Positions 7,941 to 16,443 of a stretch of DNA of 64,000 bases are shown here, piece by piece. Source of the stretch: Paenibacillus oenotherae (GTDB taxonomy: Bacteria; Bacillota; Bacilli; Paenibacillales; Paenibacillaceae); assembly GCF_019443105.1 (NCBI RefSeq), contig NZ_JAHZIJ010000021.1, positions 23,256-87,255 on the forward strand, read 5' to 3'. Numbering within the stretch: position 1 is the stretch's first letter; each line of letters opens with the position of its first letter. The translations under genes were made by a program, and so were the position numbers. Under the pieces are notes generated by a model. The model had not been told where the DNA came from, did not search any database, and worked only from the letters and a program-made list of their open reading frames with translations.

Positions 7941-9353
7941 ATGAAAAGGAAGCGTTCTCTTGTCGCTGTTGTCGCTCTCATGATGTTGACTTCAATTATT
8001 GCTGGATGTGCAGGCGGCAATAATGAAGCAAGTAACAATAAAGGAACCAACGCATCTTCCGGCAAGGAAAAAGTGGAGATCAAAGTATGGCTGACACCAC
8101 AGTGGAAAGGTGTTCTGGACGCTACGGAACAAGGAGCCGACTATGACAGCTTCTTGAAATACGCCGCTGAGAAATTCACGAAGCAATATGATAAGTACGA
8201 TGCGAAGGTGAATGTGGAAGTTATCGCCGGCGACCAGCGCGATCAGCTTCTCAATGTTAATCTGAGCGGCGGCACACCTCCTGATGTTTTCTTTGAAAGC
8301 GTTTTTGCAATGGGTGATTATGTGCACCGCGGGGCATTGGTGCCGCTGACTGATATCGTGGATGACAGCGCGAAAAGCGATATTGCCCAGAACTATTGGG
8401 ATGCAGTGACCTTCGGAGATGATGTTTACTTCTATCCGTTCCAGCATAATCCTGGCACGCTCGTATACAACGCGGACATGTTCAGAGCAGCGGGTCTGGA
8501 TAAATTCGTAGGCGAAGAAACAGAGATCAAAACATGGACACTTGCGGAATACGAGGAAATTCTGAAGGGACTTAAAGACAAGCTGCCTAAGGACAAATAT
8601 TCCAATGCTTACCCAATGGCGCAGTATGCTGTGAACAACCAAGGGGACACATGGAATCTGGCTTACCTCAGAATGTTCGGCAACCCATTCTTTGACGAGC
8701 AAGGCAACATCATTGTGAATGATGAGAAGGGCGTTAAGGCAATGGAATGGCTGAAGAAAATCAAGGACGCAGGCTATACGAACCCGGGTGCGGAATCCGT
8801 ATCGTCCAATGATGCCAACGGCATGTTCCAGAACCAGCAGCTGGCGATCAGCTTCACGAACCCGATCCTGTTCAGCAACACGAAAGCGGATATGGAGAGC
8901 GGCAAAGCGAACAAGTTCGATATGCGTCTTGCCAACATCCCGTCCGAAAGCGGCGATCCGCTGTCCTTCACTTATGTAGTTGGAGCAAGCGTATTCCAGA
9001 CCAATGATGAGAAAAGAGTCGAAGTAGCCAAAGATTTCGTGAAATTCTTCTCCACGGATCCGGAACTGGTGAAGTCATCCAAGAACGGCATCCCGGTCAG
9101 AACTTCCGTTTCCGAGGAATTCAAGAGCGAGAAGCCACTGTTTGCGGCTTATGATGCGAACTCCAAGTATCTGTTCAACTTCACAGGCAACATCCCGGGA
9201 TACAGCCAGCTAAGGGAAGTTCTCTATCCAGAGCTTCAGGCGCTGTATATCGGAGCCAAGACGCCGCAGCAGGCGATCGCGGATTATCAGACTAACGGCA
9301 ACAAGATCATTGAAACGAACAAAGCGAGCTCCGTCATCTATCAGAAGAAGTAA
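7941..9353 (+). CDS. ABC sugar-binding lipoprotein (CUT1 family), probable sialic acid receptor
   Basis: A 470-residue extracellular binding protein. The N-terminus MKRKRSLVAVVALMMLTS leads to the lipobox IIAGCAGG, so the mature protein is membrane-anchored by a lipidated cysteine. Family 1 solute-binding features include NVNLSGGTPPDVFFES and the FYPFQHNPGTLVYNADMFRAAGLDK hinge region. ATG 7941 is chosen over 7932 because GGGAGGT then sits about 10 nt upstream rather than directly against the start. It is followed by two permeases. A stem-loop at 9374-9404 separates them, a common device for producing more receptor than permease. Confidence 0.88.
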   Translation: MKRKRSLVAVVALMMLTSIIAGCAGGNNEASNNKGTNASSGKEKVEIKVWLTPQWKGVLDATEQGADYDSFLKYAAEKFTKQYDKYDAKVNVEVIAGDQRDQLLNVNLSGGTPPDVFFESVFAMGDYVHRGALVPLTDIVDDSAKSDIAQNYWDAVTFGDDVYFYPFQHNPGTLVYNADMFRAAGLDKFVGEETEIKTWTLAEYEEILKGLKDKLPKDKYSNAYPMAQYAVNNQGDTWNLAYLRMFGNPFFDEQGNIIVNDEKGVKAMEWLKKIKDAGYTNPGAESVSSNDANGMFQNQQLAISFTNPILFSNTKADMESGKANKFDMRLANIPSESGDPLSFTYVVGASVFQTNDEKRVEVAKDFVKFFSTDPELVKSSKNGIPVRTSVSEEFKSEKPLFAAYDANSKYLFNFTGNIPGYSQLREVLYPELQALYIGAKTPQQAIADYQTNGNKIIETNKASSVIYQKK

Positions 9354-9373
9354 ACGGATAAATAAACGATTAA

Positions 9374-9404
9374 CAGCCTTGGGGTCCAAGCGGTCTCAAG
9401 GCTG
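9374..9404 (+). terminator. Intercistronic stem-loop between binding protein and permease
   Basis: CAGCCTTG (374-381 in this kilobase) pairs with CAAGGCTG (397-404) with no T-run. It is probably an mRNA stabiliser or partial terminator that raises expression of the binding protein over the permeases. Confidence 0.55.
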
Positions 9405-9426
9405 CTAATTAGAAAGGTACAACGAT

Positions 9427-10302
9427 ATGAGACTACGTAATCAATCCATCAAAGAGAATTTTACCGGATATTTGTTTATCTTGCCTCAGATCCTGATTTT
9501 CTTGGTTTTTCTGGTATATCCGATTATTGAAGGCATAAGGCTCAGCTTCTATCAGATTAATTATCAGAACGAGAAGTTTGTTGGACTGGATAATTACGCG
9601 TCTCTGTTTGGCGATCCTGTATTCTTTAAAGCGCTTATCAACACGGTTGTATTCGTTGTTTTTATCGTCATTCTAACGGTAGGCTTTGCGCTGTTCGTAG
9701 CATCTGCTGTATTCGACAAGAACGCCAAGTATGTCTCCTTTATTAGAGGAAGCTATTACATCCCTGTGATGGTCTCGATGGTCGTCATGAGTATGGTATG
9801 GAGCTTTCTGCTGAACCCTGCCAACGGACTGATTTCTTATTTTTCTCAGGAAATGGGTCTTGGTACGGTTAATCTACTGGGAAAATCACAGACGGTTCTG
9901 CCGGTTATTATATTCGTAACATTCGCGACCAATGTTGGGCAAGCCATTATCCTGTATATCGCGGCGATGATCGGGGTTCCCAAGGATCTGTTTGAAGCAG
10001 CGGAGGTGGACGGGGCCAGCAGATGGCAGGTCATTCTCAAAATTTTGATCCCTTCTGTCAAGTCCTCCACAATTTATATTACGATCATCAACATCATTGC
10101 CGTCTTGAAAATATTCGTCGTTATCCAGCTCTTGACCGGGGGCGGGCCGAACAATGCCTCTGTGACACTGATGTACTATCTATACAATAACGCCTTTAAA
10201 TACAATCAGCTCGGCATGGCTTCTGCGGTTGGGGTTATTATGTTCCTCATTACGCTGCTGCTGTCGGTGCCTCAGCTAAGAAGCTTGATTAAGGAGAAGT
10301 GA
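9427..10302 (+). CDS. Sugar ABC transporter permease 1 (CUT1, MalF type)
   Basis: A 291-residue inner-membrane protein with six predicted helices. The EAA loop EAAEVDGASRWQVILKI near residue 195 is where the ATPase docks. Helix 1 (YLFILPQILIFLVFLVYPIIEG) is typical of MalF-type subunits lacking the long N-terminal extension. The next permease follows after 12 bp. No ATPase gene lies in the operon; in Bacillota such importers usually borrow MsmX. Confidence 0.9.
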   Translation: MRLRNQSIKENFTGYLFILPQILIFLVFLVYPIIEGIRLSFYQINYQNEKFVGLDNYASLFGDPVFFKALINTVVFVVFIVILTVGFALFVASAVFDKNAKYVSFIRGSYYIPVMVSMVVMSMVWSFLLNPANGLISYFSQEMGLGTVNLLGKSQTVLPVIIFVTFATNVGQAIILYIAAMIGVPKDLFEAAEVDGASRWQVILKILIPSVKSSTIYITIINIIAVLKIFVVIQLLTGGGPNNASVTLMYYLYNNAFKYNQLGMASAVGVIMFLITLLLSVPQLRSLIKEK

Positions 10303-10314
10303 GGGGTAATCAGC

Positions 10315-11157
10315 ATGTCGCAGACGAAAAATAAGAAGAAGATGGAGCGGTTTGATGTTATAACAAACGTGATCGTCGTCCTCTTCGCGATTGTTAACCT
10401 GTTTCCTTTGTATTGGCTGTTTACAAGCTCGCTTAAGAACAGCTCGGATGTTGTGAAGATGCCGCCTGACTGGTGGCCGACCACGATCACGTTCTCCAAT
10501 TATGCGGATGTGTTCCAAAGCCAGCCGGCCTTAAGATGGGCCTTCAACAGCCTGTTCGTCTCGGGAGTTGCCACGATCCTTGTCATAATGGTAGGGGCTA
10601 TGGCCGCTTATGGCTTCTCGAAGCTCAAATTCAAAGGAAGAAACATCATTTTCATCATTTTCATATCGAGCTTGATGATTCCTAAAGAAATTATGATTGT
10701 GCCGTTATTTCGCATTACCCAGGATTTCGGGATGGTCAACAGCTTCAGCGGTATGATCTGGCCTAACGTTGCTACCGCATTTGGCGTATTCCTGTTGAAA
10801 GGCTTTTTCGATTCGACGCCTGATGCATTAAGAGAAGCATCCCGAATTGATGGGGCAGGCGAGTGGAGAACCTTCTTCCAAATTATGCTGCCTATCGTCA
10901 AGCCTGGTATCGGTGCATTATTCATATTAAACTTCGTGCAAGTATGGAACGACTACCTGTGGCAGCTGGTCATAGGTCAAGAGAAGACAATGAAGACATT
11001 AATGGTAGGAACTGCGACCTTGATGCAGGATCTGAATCCGAACTTTGCCTACAAGATGGCAGGAGCAACCGTTGCTGCAATTCCGATGCTGTTGATCTTC
11101 TTATTATTCCAACGGTACTTTACACAAGGCATGACGGCTGGAGCAGTGAAGGAGTAA
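10315..11157 (+). CDS. Sugar ABC transporter permease 2 (CUT1, MalG type)
   Basis: A 280-residue partner permease. It has the EAA motif EASRIDGAGEWRTFFQIMLP near residue 175 and the MalG-type N-terminus ending LFPLYWLFTSSLK. GAGGGGTAATC precedes the ATG. It forms the heterodimeric channel with the preceding gene product. The order binding protein, permease, permease, epimerase, kinase supports sialic acid or its O-acetylated forms as substrate. Confidence 0.9.
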   Translation: MSQTKNKKKMERFDVITNVIVVLFAIVNLFPLYWLFTSSLKNSSDVVKMPPDWWPTTITFSNYADVFQSQPALRWAFNSLFVSGVATILVIMVGAMAAYGFSKLKFKGRNIIFIIFISSLMIPKEIMIVPLFRITQDFGMVNSFSGMIWPNVATAFGVFLLKGFFDSTPDALREASRIDGAGEWRTFFQIMLPIVKPGIGALFILNFVQVWNDYLWQLVIGQEKTMKTLMVGTATLMQDLNPNFAYKMAGATVAAIPMLLIFLLFQRYFTQGMTAGAVKE

Positions 11158-11184
11158 AACTAACAGGTGTGGAGTTGGAAACCA

Positions 11185-11874
11185 ATGAAAACGCAAATAA
11201 ATATACTCGAAATGATAAAACATAAGCTGATCGTTTCTTGCCAGGCATTGCCTGAGGAACCGCTGCACAGTCCATTTATTATGGGAAGAATGGCATATGC
11301 GGCTTTCTTGGGCGGCGCTTCGGGCATTCGGGCCAACAGCGTGGACGATATACGGGAAATTAAAAAGCAGGTGGATTTGCCGATCATCGGCATCATTAAG
11401 CAAGTGTATGAGGGCTCGGAAGTATTCATCACGCCTACGATGAAGGAAGTGGACGAGCTTTGCCGCGAAGGCGCAGATATAATCGCGCTGGACGCCACGG
11501 ACCGCGCAAGACCTGACGGATCGACAATATCGGAGTTGTTCCCGGCAATTAGAGACAAGTACAAGCACCAGCTCTTCATGGCCGATTGCTCCACGTACGA
11601 GGAAGGGGTCATGGCTGCCCGGCTCGGGTTCGACATTGTGGGAACGACTTTGAGCGGTTATACGGAAGGGACGAGGGACAGATCCTTGCCTGATTTTGAT
11701 TTGGTGGAGCGGCTGGTGAATACGGTATCTGTTCCGGTCATTGCTGAAGGTGGCATCTCGACGCCCGAGGAATTGAGAAGATTGTTCGAGCTTGGTATTT
11801 ATTCGGCAGTGGTAGGGTCTGCAATTACGAGACCGATGGAAATTACGAAGAAGTTTATTAAGGCTGTGGAATAG
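11185..11874 (+). CDS. nanE: N-acetylmannosamine-6-phosphate 2-epimerase
   Basis: Converts ManNAc-6-P to GlcNAc-6-P. The protein has 229 residues from ATG 11185, the usual size. The family hallmarks LIVSCQALPEEPLHS, GGASGIRANS, IIGIIKQ, ALDATDRARPDG and VIAEGGIST cover the TIM-barrel active site, including the conserved Lys of IIKQ. An upstream GTG at 11167 and an internal ATG at 11212 are also possible; homologues begin shortly before LIVSCQALP. It lies 10-30 bp after the permease and 3 bp before the kinase. Confidence 0.92.
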   Translation: MKTQINILEMIKHKLIVSCQALPEEPLHSPFIMGRMAYAAFLGGASGIRANSVDDIREIKKQVDLPIIGIIKQVYEGSEVFITPTMKEVDELCREGADIIALDATDRARPDGSTISELFPAIRDKYKHQLFMADCSTYEEGVMAARLGFDIVGTTLSGYTEGTRDRSLPDFDLVERLVNTVSVPVIAEGGISTPEELRRLFELGIYSAVVGSAITRPMEITKKFIKAVE

Positions 11875-11877
11875 CCG

Positions 11878-12765
11878 ATGAGTATGAGAATTGTGGCGGC
11901 GGACATCGGGGGCACGAATACGAAGATCGGCATTTGTGATGAACAGGGGCATATCGGGCAGTTTAAAGAATACGCCACCGAAAGTCATAAGGGTGGTCCG
12001 CATGTAGTCAGCAGATTGCTGGAGCAGCTGGCAATGTACGATGATGATTTCGATGCCATCGCGATCAGTACGGCGGGACAAGTGGATGCCGAAGCAGGCC
12101 GCATTGTCTATGCCAACGAGAACATACCGAGTTATACAGGAATGCAGCTCAAGGAGACGATAGAGGCCCGGTTCCAAAAGCCCGTCAAGGTGGAGAATGA
12201 CGTGAACGCCGCTGCGCTTGGTGAAGCAGCCTTCGGCGCAGCCCGGTCATTCCGTGATTTCTTGTGCCTGACTTTCGGCACGGGCATCGGCGGAGCGATT
12301 GTCATCAATCGCCAGATCTACCGGGGAGCGAATGGAGTAGCGGCGGAATTCGGCCATATCTTCACCCGCCCTCTGGCGGGAATGAGCGGAGGCGCAAGAT
12401 CGTCCCGTTATGAGTCGCATGCTTCAACGACAGCTTTAATCCGAATGGCGCGGGAAGCGGACCCGGAATGTGTGGACGGGAAGGTATTTTTTGATAAAAT
12501 AGGGAAAGGGAACGTCGAACTGCAACAAATTTTGCATGACTGGGCTGCTGAAGTATCCCTTGGCTTGGCGTCGCTGATCCATGTGTTCAACCCCGCGGCT
12601 ATTATTGTAGGAGGCGGAGTGATGGAGCAGGAGCGCCTTGTTCGTCTCGTCGCAGAAGAGACCAAGGCTATTGTGATGCCAAGCTTCGCTGATGTGTCGA
12701 TTGTGAAGGCATCTCTGGGCAATAAAGCCGGGTTATTAGGTGCTGCCTCTCTCTTCCTCCGCTGA
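11878..12765 (+). CDS. nanK: ROK-family kinase, probable N-acetylmannosamine kinase
   Basis: A 295-residue sugar kinase. DIGGTNTKIG near residue 8 is the phosphate-1 loop, VENDVNAAALGEA holds the catalytic Asp, and CLTFGTGIGGAIV is phosphate-2. The position right after nanE makes N-acetylmannosamine the likely substrate. In the segment where most ROK proteins carry a CxCGxxGCxE zinc site, this protein reads FTRPLAGMSGGARSSRYESHAS, so the zinc cysteines are absent. The first histidine (GHIF) is kept. Zinc-less ROK kinases are known, so activity is not excluded. The ribosome-binding site is weak, consistent with coupling to nanE. Confidence 0.85.
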   Translation: MSMRIVAADIGGTNTKIGICDEQGHIGQFKEYATESHKGGPHVVSRLLEQLAMYDDDFDAIAISTAGQVDAEAGRIVYANENIPSYTGMQLKETIEARFQKPVKVENDVNAAALGEAAFGAARSFRDFLCLTFGTGIGGAIVINRQIYRGANGVAAEFGHIFTRPLAGMSGGARSSRYESHASTTALIRMAREADPECVDGKVFFDKIGKGNVELQQILHDWAAEVSLGLASLIHVFNPAAIIVGGGVMEQERLVRLVAEETKAIVMPSFADVSIVKASLGNKAGLLGAASLFLR

Positions 12766-12830
12766 ACGAGGCGCAGTTGGAGCTGCTGTGATCGAACGGA
12801 CCCAATCCTGAGCATTCAAGAGGTGATAGC

Positions 12831-13685
12831 TTGCGCACAATCAATATTTTTACAACCATTCATTCCAAGTACAACAATCTGACGAATACGGAGAAAAAGG
12901 TAGCGGATCATGTGCTGGAGAATGCCAAAAGTGTCGTATATATGTCGATTACGGATCTTGCGGATGCTTGCGGAGTAGGCGAATCCAGTATATTCAGATT
13001 TTGCAAGTCGCTGAGCTACAAGGGATATCAGGATTTCAAGATTGCACTTGCGCACAGCATCACGGTAGAGAATGAAATTCCGCAGCTCACAGACAAGGTT
13101 CTGATGAACGATACGATCGAGCAGGTCGCATCCAAGGTGCTGTCAACCAATATAAGCGCGCTGAACGAAACGTTCAATCTGATCGACAACTCGAAGATCG
13201 ATCAAGCGATCCAGCATTTGCTTGGGGCGGAGCGGATCATTTTCTTTGGTGTCGGTTCATCCTTAATGACTGCGATGGAAGCCAAAATTAAATTTATGCG
13301 CATCACGAACAAGACGGAATGCTCCATCGATTCGCATCTTCAGATGATGTCGGCGGCTTTAATGACCCCGCGGGATGTCGCGGTTATTATATCTTATTCC
13401 GGTTCAACCAAGGATACGATTGAGGTGGCGAAGAAAGCGAAGGAGTGCGGCGCTACTGTTATCTCCATTACCAGATTCGTGAAGTCTCCGCTGACCTCGT
13501 ATTCTGATCTTACACTGCTTTGCGGTGCGAATGAGGGCCCTCTTCAGGGCGGTTCATTGTCCGCGAAAATTTCGCAGCTCTACCTGCTGGACGTCTTATA
13601 TGTGGAATATTTCAAAAGAGATTACGAGGAATCGATAAGGAATAAAGAGCATACGGCAGCGTCGGTGGCCGTGAAATTGCTTTGA
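12831..13685 (+). CDS. RpiR-family transcriptional regulator (NanR-like)
   Basis: A 284-residue regulator: an N-terminal HTH_6 domain (LTNTEKKVADHVLENAKSV ... FRFCKSLSYKGYQDFK, residues 15-80), followed by a SIS sugar-phosphate-binding domain (about 110-260; FFGVGSSLMTAMEAKIKFMR, VIISYSGSTKDTIEVAKKAK). It starts at TTG with AGAGGTGAT 5 nt upstream. In sialic acid operons of this type RpiR proteins sense ManNAc-6-P or GlcN-6-P. Autoregulation through the nan promoter is inferred only. Confidence 0.88.
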   Translation: MRTINIFTTIHSKYNNLTNTEKKVADHVLENAKSVVYMSITDLADACGVGESSIFRFCKSLSYKGYQDFKIALAHSITVENEIPQLTDKVLMNDTIEQVASKVLSTNISALNETFNLIDNSKIDQAIQHLLGAERIIFFGVGSSLMTAMEAKIKFMRITNKTECSIDSHLQMMSAALMTPRDVAVIISYSGSTKDTIEVAKKAKECGATVISITRFVKSPLTSYSDLTLLCGANEGPLQGGSLSAKISQLYLLDVLYVEYFKRDYEESIRNKEHTAASVAVKLL

Positions 13686-13860
13686 TATATAGGGCTGTGC
13701 GCGGGCAGATCGTGCGAGAAGATCGAGCGGGATTAATCGTGCGGACTAGTCGCATGGATTAATTGCAAGTGCTAATCCCACGGAATAATCGCATTTGCTA
13801 CTCGCATGGAGTACCCGCGCGCGGGCCTGGGCCCTGCGAGGGTTACATCGTTTTTTTGAA
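13686..13860. other. Intergenic segment with short ATCGCA/TGCG-rich degenerate repeats
   Basis: No gene. Words such as TAATCGCA, TAATCGTG and CGCATGGA recur, ending in a GC-rich CGCGCGCGGGC stretch. It separates the regulator from the YhcH gene, which may have its own promoter. Confidence 0.4.
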
Positions 13861-13883
13861 ATCCATTGCTGGGGGAATGAATT

Positions 13884-14354
13884 ATGATTCTAGGTTCTAT
13901 GACATCATGGCAAGACCACACTACATTCGAACATAGGGTCATCGTAGAAGCATTGGAGAAGCTGAGCAGCTTGCTTCAGCAGCATCCAGCCGAAGGGCGT
14001 GTCGAGTTCGATGGCGACAAGCTGTACGCTTCGATTATGGAGTTCGACGTCAAGTCGTTGACGGAGCAGGTGGCTGAGAAGCATGAGCAGTATATCGATG
14101 TCCATTACCTGATTGAAGGAGAAGAGACGATAGGCTGGTCCTCTCTGCAGGAGGACAGCACGGCTGTTAAGCCGTATGACAGCGAGCAGGATTATGCGCT
14201 GTACGAGCCTTCGGCGGATGAGCTGCTGATCCGGCTCAAGCCGGGCATGTTCGCGGTCTTTTTCCCGCACGACATTCACAGGCCCGGTATGGGAGAGCCC
14301 GCGAGAATCAAGAAGGCGGTCATCAAAATTCACGTCGGACTGATGCAGGCCTAG
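13884..14354 (+). CDS. YhcH/YjgK/YiaL family protein (NanQ-like sialic acid anomerase)
   Basis: A 156-residue single-domain cupin-like protein of the DUF386 family. VHYLIEGEETIGW (near residue 75) and FFPHDIHRPGM (near residue 130) supply the conserved metal-binding histidines and acidic residues. Members encoded in nan operons (NanQ/YhcH) speed anomer interconversion of free sialic acid so the lyase receives its preferred form. GGGGGAATGAATT precedes the ATG. It ends the sialic acid cluster and is followed by a hairpin at 14369-14405. Confidence 0.88.
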   Translation: MILGSMTSWQDHTTFEHRVIVEALEKLSSLLQQHPAEGRVEFDGDKLYASIMEFDVKSLTEQVAEKHEQYIDVHYLIEGEETIGWSSLQEDSTAVKPYDSEQDYALYEPSADELLIRLKPGMFAVFFPHDIHRPGMGEPARIKKAVIKIHVGLMQA

Positions 14355-14368
14355 AGAGATGAAAAGAA

Positions 14369-14405
14369 AGAAGGACAATCCTTTCGTTCCGGTGATTGTC
14401 CTTCT
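14369..14405 (+). terminator. Hairpin terminator of the nan cluster
   Basis: AGAAGGACAATC (14369-14380) pairs perfectly with GATTGTCCTTCT (14394-14405) over 12 bp. There is no strong T-run, so termination efficiency is uncertain. Confidence 0.6.
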
Positions 14406-14463
14406 GGCAGTTAAGATGTTGCCCCCCGAGGGGGAGCGCTCCCAGTAACATGCGCGATGCGAG

Positions 14464-14652
14464 ATATGCCTGCGAAACGGCAGGTTTTCTCGCGTTTCCG
14501 ACCCGATGAAGGAGAAATGCCTGCCAGAGTGCAGGCATTTCTCCTTCATTTCCCCTTATCGGCCACTTTTCCCTCGAATTCATGCGTTATCGCAGGAATT
14601 TTACTATTACGCCTCCTTTTAACCGAAATTCATGCACATTCGCAGGTTTTTC
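14464..14652 (+). repeat. Four-hairpin intergenic element, copy C
   Basis: Hairpin 1 is CCTGC-GAAACG-GCAGG (14469-14484). Hairpin 2 is a perfect 19-bp stem, ATGAAGGAGAAATGCCTGC (14506-14524) with its complement (14531-14549), around loop CAGAGT. Hairpins 3 (near 14578-14600) and 4 (near 14626-14648) have the form AATTC-ATGC ... GCAGG. The order and spacing match the other copies. The gene 5' of it is the YhcH gene, pointing toward the element. Confidence 0.88.
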
Positions 14653-14655
14653 ATC

Positions 14656-14705
14656 CCGCTGGTTGCGCCTCCGCTGGTTGCGCCTCCGCTGGTTGCGCCT
14701 CCGCT
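14656..14705. repeat. 15-bp tandem repeat, 3.3 copies
   Basis: CCGCTGGTTGCGCCT is repeated exactly at 14656, 14671 and 14686, with CCGCT starting a fourth copy. No coding meaning is evident. Confidence 0.9.
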
Positions 14706-14805
14706 AGTGGTCACCCCGCAGTCGCCACTCAGCCTACCGAGTGGTCAAGCCAGTCACAGATCGTTTGGAATCCGTCTTTATAAATGAAGAAGCAGGTGAC
14801 AGCAC

Positions 14806-15135
14806 ATTAAATTACTCTTTATTTGCAGCCGTAATAGATGGCGCAGTTTAACAGCCGAGAAGATCTTCGATGGCTTCAACGGCTACGCGGTCAGATCCGC
14901 AGGAACGGAGGACAGTGCAAGGATTAAAGTTACTGAAGGGCACATTGGCTGGTCTGATATGATATTTGTGATGGAAAAAAGGCATATAAGCCGGCTTAAA
15001 CAGAAGTTCTCAAGTACACAATTGCATAAACCTTTGATTTGTCTGGACATCCCTGATGATTACAATTACATGGATGAAGAGCTGATAGAAACTCTAAAAT
15101 CGAGGGTATCCCAATATGTTGAGGTTCCCGAATAA
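14806..15135 (+). CDS. Low-molecular-weight protein tyrosine phosphatase-like protein (COG4551 type) with apparent ATT start
   Basis: An intact 109-residue frame. It opens KLLFICSRNRWRSLTAEKIF; C-x5-R-S is the phosphatase P-loop. Then come VRSAGTEDSARIKVTEGHIG, a D-M-I-F-V-M-E-K-R-H segment and, near the end, ICLDIPDDYNYMDEEL, all typical of this small phosphatase family. No ATG, GTG or TTG occurs between the upstream in-frame stop (14797-14799) and the catalytic Cys. The codon where the family's start Met should be is ATT (14806-14808), with GCAGGTGA about 6 nt upstream. So it either uses a rare ATT start, is poorly expressed, or has recently lost its ATG. Function in arginine or tyrosine dephosphorylation is inferred from the family. 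Confidence 0.8.
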   Translation: MKLLFICSRNRWRSLTAEKIFDGFNGYAVRSAGTEDSARIKVTEGHIGWSDMIFVMEKRHISRLKQKFSSTQLHKPLICLDIPDDYNYMDEELIETLKSRVSQYVEVPE

Positions 15136-15201
15136 GGAAGTACAGTGATTCATGAGCTGGCTGCGATCAGACAGAGCTCAGACAGAATATGAATGCGTGA
15201 T

Positions 15202-15984
15202 TCACAGCTTTTGCTCAAGCACACTGCGAGTAATTCTGGCTACAAAATGTCTGGGGAAGAAGCGGGGCGCCTGAGCCAGCAGCCAGTTCTGGAAGCCTGG
15301 TACTACGAACGGTTTTTGCTTCATCAGTGCTTGGAATCCGATTTGGGCGACTTTTTTGGCGTCCATGAGCGCGTCGGTTTTGGACACTTTTTGCTTATCC
15401 ATGTTGGCATTGCGGAAAAATTCTGTGCCTGTGGCCCCCGGGCAAAGCGCGGTAACACTGACCCCTGTTCCCTTTAGTTCATTGGCAGCAGCCTCCGTCA
15501 GATGGAGGACAAAGGCTTTGGATGCGGAGTAGTTGGCGCTCAGCGGACATGGGTAGAAGGAAGTCGTAGAGCCCAGATTAAGAATTCGGCCGCTATTCCT
15601 CTTCACCATATCGGGCAGAAACAGCATCATGAGATGAGAGAGAGCATGAACATTCAACTGAATCATATCCAGCTCGGACTGGACATTTTGTTCGTGCAGA
15701 AAGCCGTATGAGCCAATGCCTGCATTATTAATGAGCACATCAATATCGATGGATTTTCCTTTAATGGCATCGTACAGCTGACGGGGACCCTGGCTTTGAG
15801 CCAGGTCAACAGCTATGACAACAGCTTCAGTCTGATACTGCTGCTTCAAATGCTTAGCGATCACTCTCAGCTTCTCCTCGCTCCGCGCGGCTAGAATAAC
15901 CCGATAATGCTTGCTCGCGAAAATCTCTGCAAACTCCTTGCCTATGCCGCTTGATGCTCCTGTAATAAGAACGGTTTCCTTCAT
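15202..15984 (-). CDS. Short-chain dehydrogenase/reductase (DltE/YqjQ-like)
   Basis: A 260-residue classical SDR: TGASSGIG (residues 7-14) for NAD(P) binding, NNAG in LINNAGIGSYG, catalytic Ser in LGSTTSFYPC, and Tyr-x3-Lys in NYSASKAF. ATG 15984 has AGGAGG 8 nt upstream; a longer frame from 16026 lacks one. It lies downstream of an ArsR-type gene on the same strand, and ATAACTAA/TTAGTTAT octamers sit just before it. The substrate is not predictable; members act on ketones or carbonyl compounds. Confidence 0.87.
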   Translation of the reverse strand: MKETVLITGASSGIGKEFAEIFASKHYRVILAARSEEKLRVIAKHLKQQYQTEAVVIAVDLAQSQGPRQLYDAIKGKSIDIDVLINNAGIGSYGFLHEQNVQSELDMIQLNVHALSHLMMLFLPDMVKRNSGRILNLGSTTSFYPCPLSANYSASKAFVLHLTEAAANELKGTGVSVTALCPGATGTEFFRNANMDKQKVSKTDALMDAKKVAQIGFQALMKQKPFVVPGFQNWLLAQAPRFFPRHFVARITRSVLEQKL

Positions 15985-16014
15985 GAATATGCCTCCTGGT
16001 ATTATATGATTTAA

Positions 16015-16050
16015 ATAACTAACCATTCGAATAATTAGTTATTTAGTTAT
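16015..16050 (-). promoter_or_regulatory. Operator-like octamer cluster before the SDR gene
   Basis: ATAACTAA (16015-16022) and two direct TTAGTTAT copies (16035-16042, 16043-16050) form an inverted repeat with one extra half-site. The same octamer type recurs upstream of the ArsR gene (16444-16463). Both positions suit binding by the dimeric regulator encoded between them. Confidence 0.65.
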
Positions 16051-16070
16051 AAGGTTGAAAAAGAAAAGGC

Positions 16071-16436
16071 TTATTCAGCCTCATCGGGTGTCTTCAATTC
16101 GATAATTTGCTCTGTCGTGCCAATGAAATCCTTCAGCTGTGATACCGCGGATTCAATCTCCAAGCTGTAGAAGATCTCCGTCGCTACTTTATTGGAAGAG
16201 ATCAGATTCGCCTGCCGTAAAATTTTCAAGTGATGTGAGATCGCTGACCGGGACATAGGCGAGCGTTCCACAATCTGGGCGACATTCAGCTTCTCATGCT
16301 TCGTCAACATCATAATAATGTCCTGACGGACAGGATCCGCTAAAGCGAGAAATATGGGGCTGCATGATCGTAGTTGTTCGTGAACTCTGATCTCTAGCTG
16401 GGAAGTATCAGGGGTTTCCATTATGATCGTCTCCAA
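16071..16436 (-). CDS. ArsR-family winged-helix regulator
   Basis: A 121-residue regulator. The winged helix spans about residues 25-95: PIFLALADPVRQDIIMML, NVAQIVERSPMSRSAISHHLKIL (recognition helix), followed by the wing FYSLE. No CxC or CxxC metal site is visible, so it is probably not an arsenic or zinc sensor but a ligand or redox-type SmtB/ArsR member. It shares matching half-sites upstream of itself and of the adjacent SDR gene, so autoregulation and control of the SDR are likely. Confidence 0.88.
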   Translation of the reverse strand: METIIMETPDTSQLEIRVHEQLRSCSPIFLALADPVRQDIIMMLTKHEKLNVAQIVERSPMSRSAISHHLKILRQANLISSNKVATEIFYSLEIESAVSQLKDFIGTTEQIIELKTPDEAE

Positions 16437-16443
16437 AGATTAT

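Noticed and set aside
14455-14660. Hairpin arrays as CRISPR
   Set aside because: Units are palindromic but not identical, spacers are conserved between copies instead of unique, and no cas genes are present.
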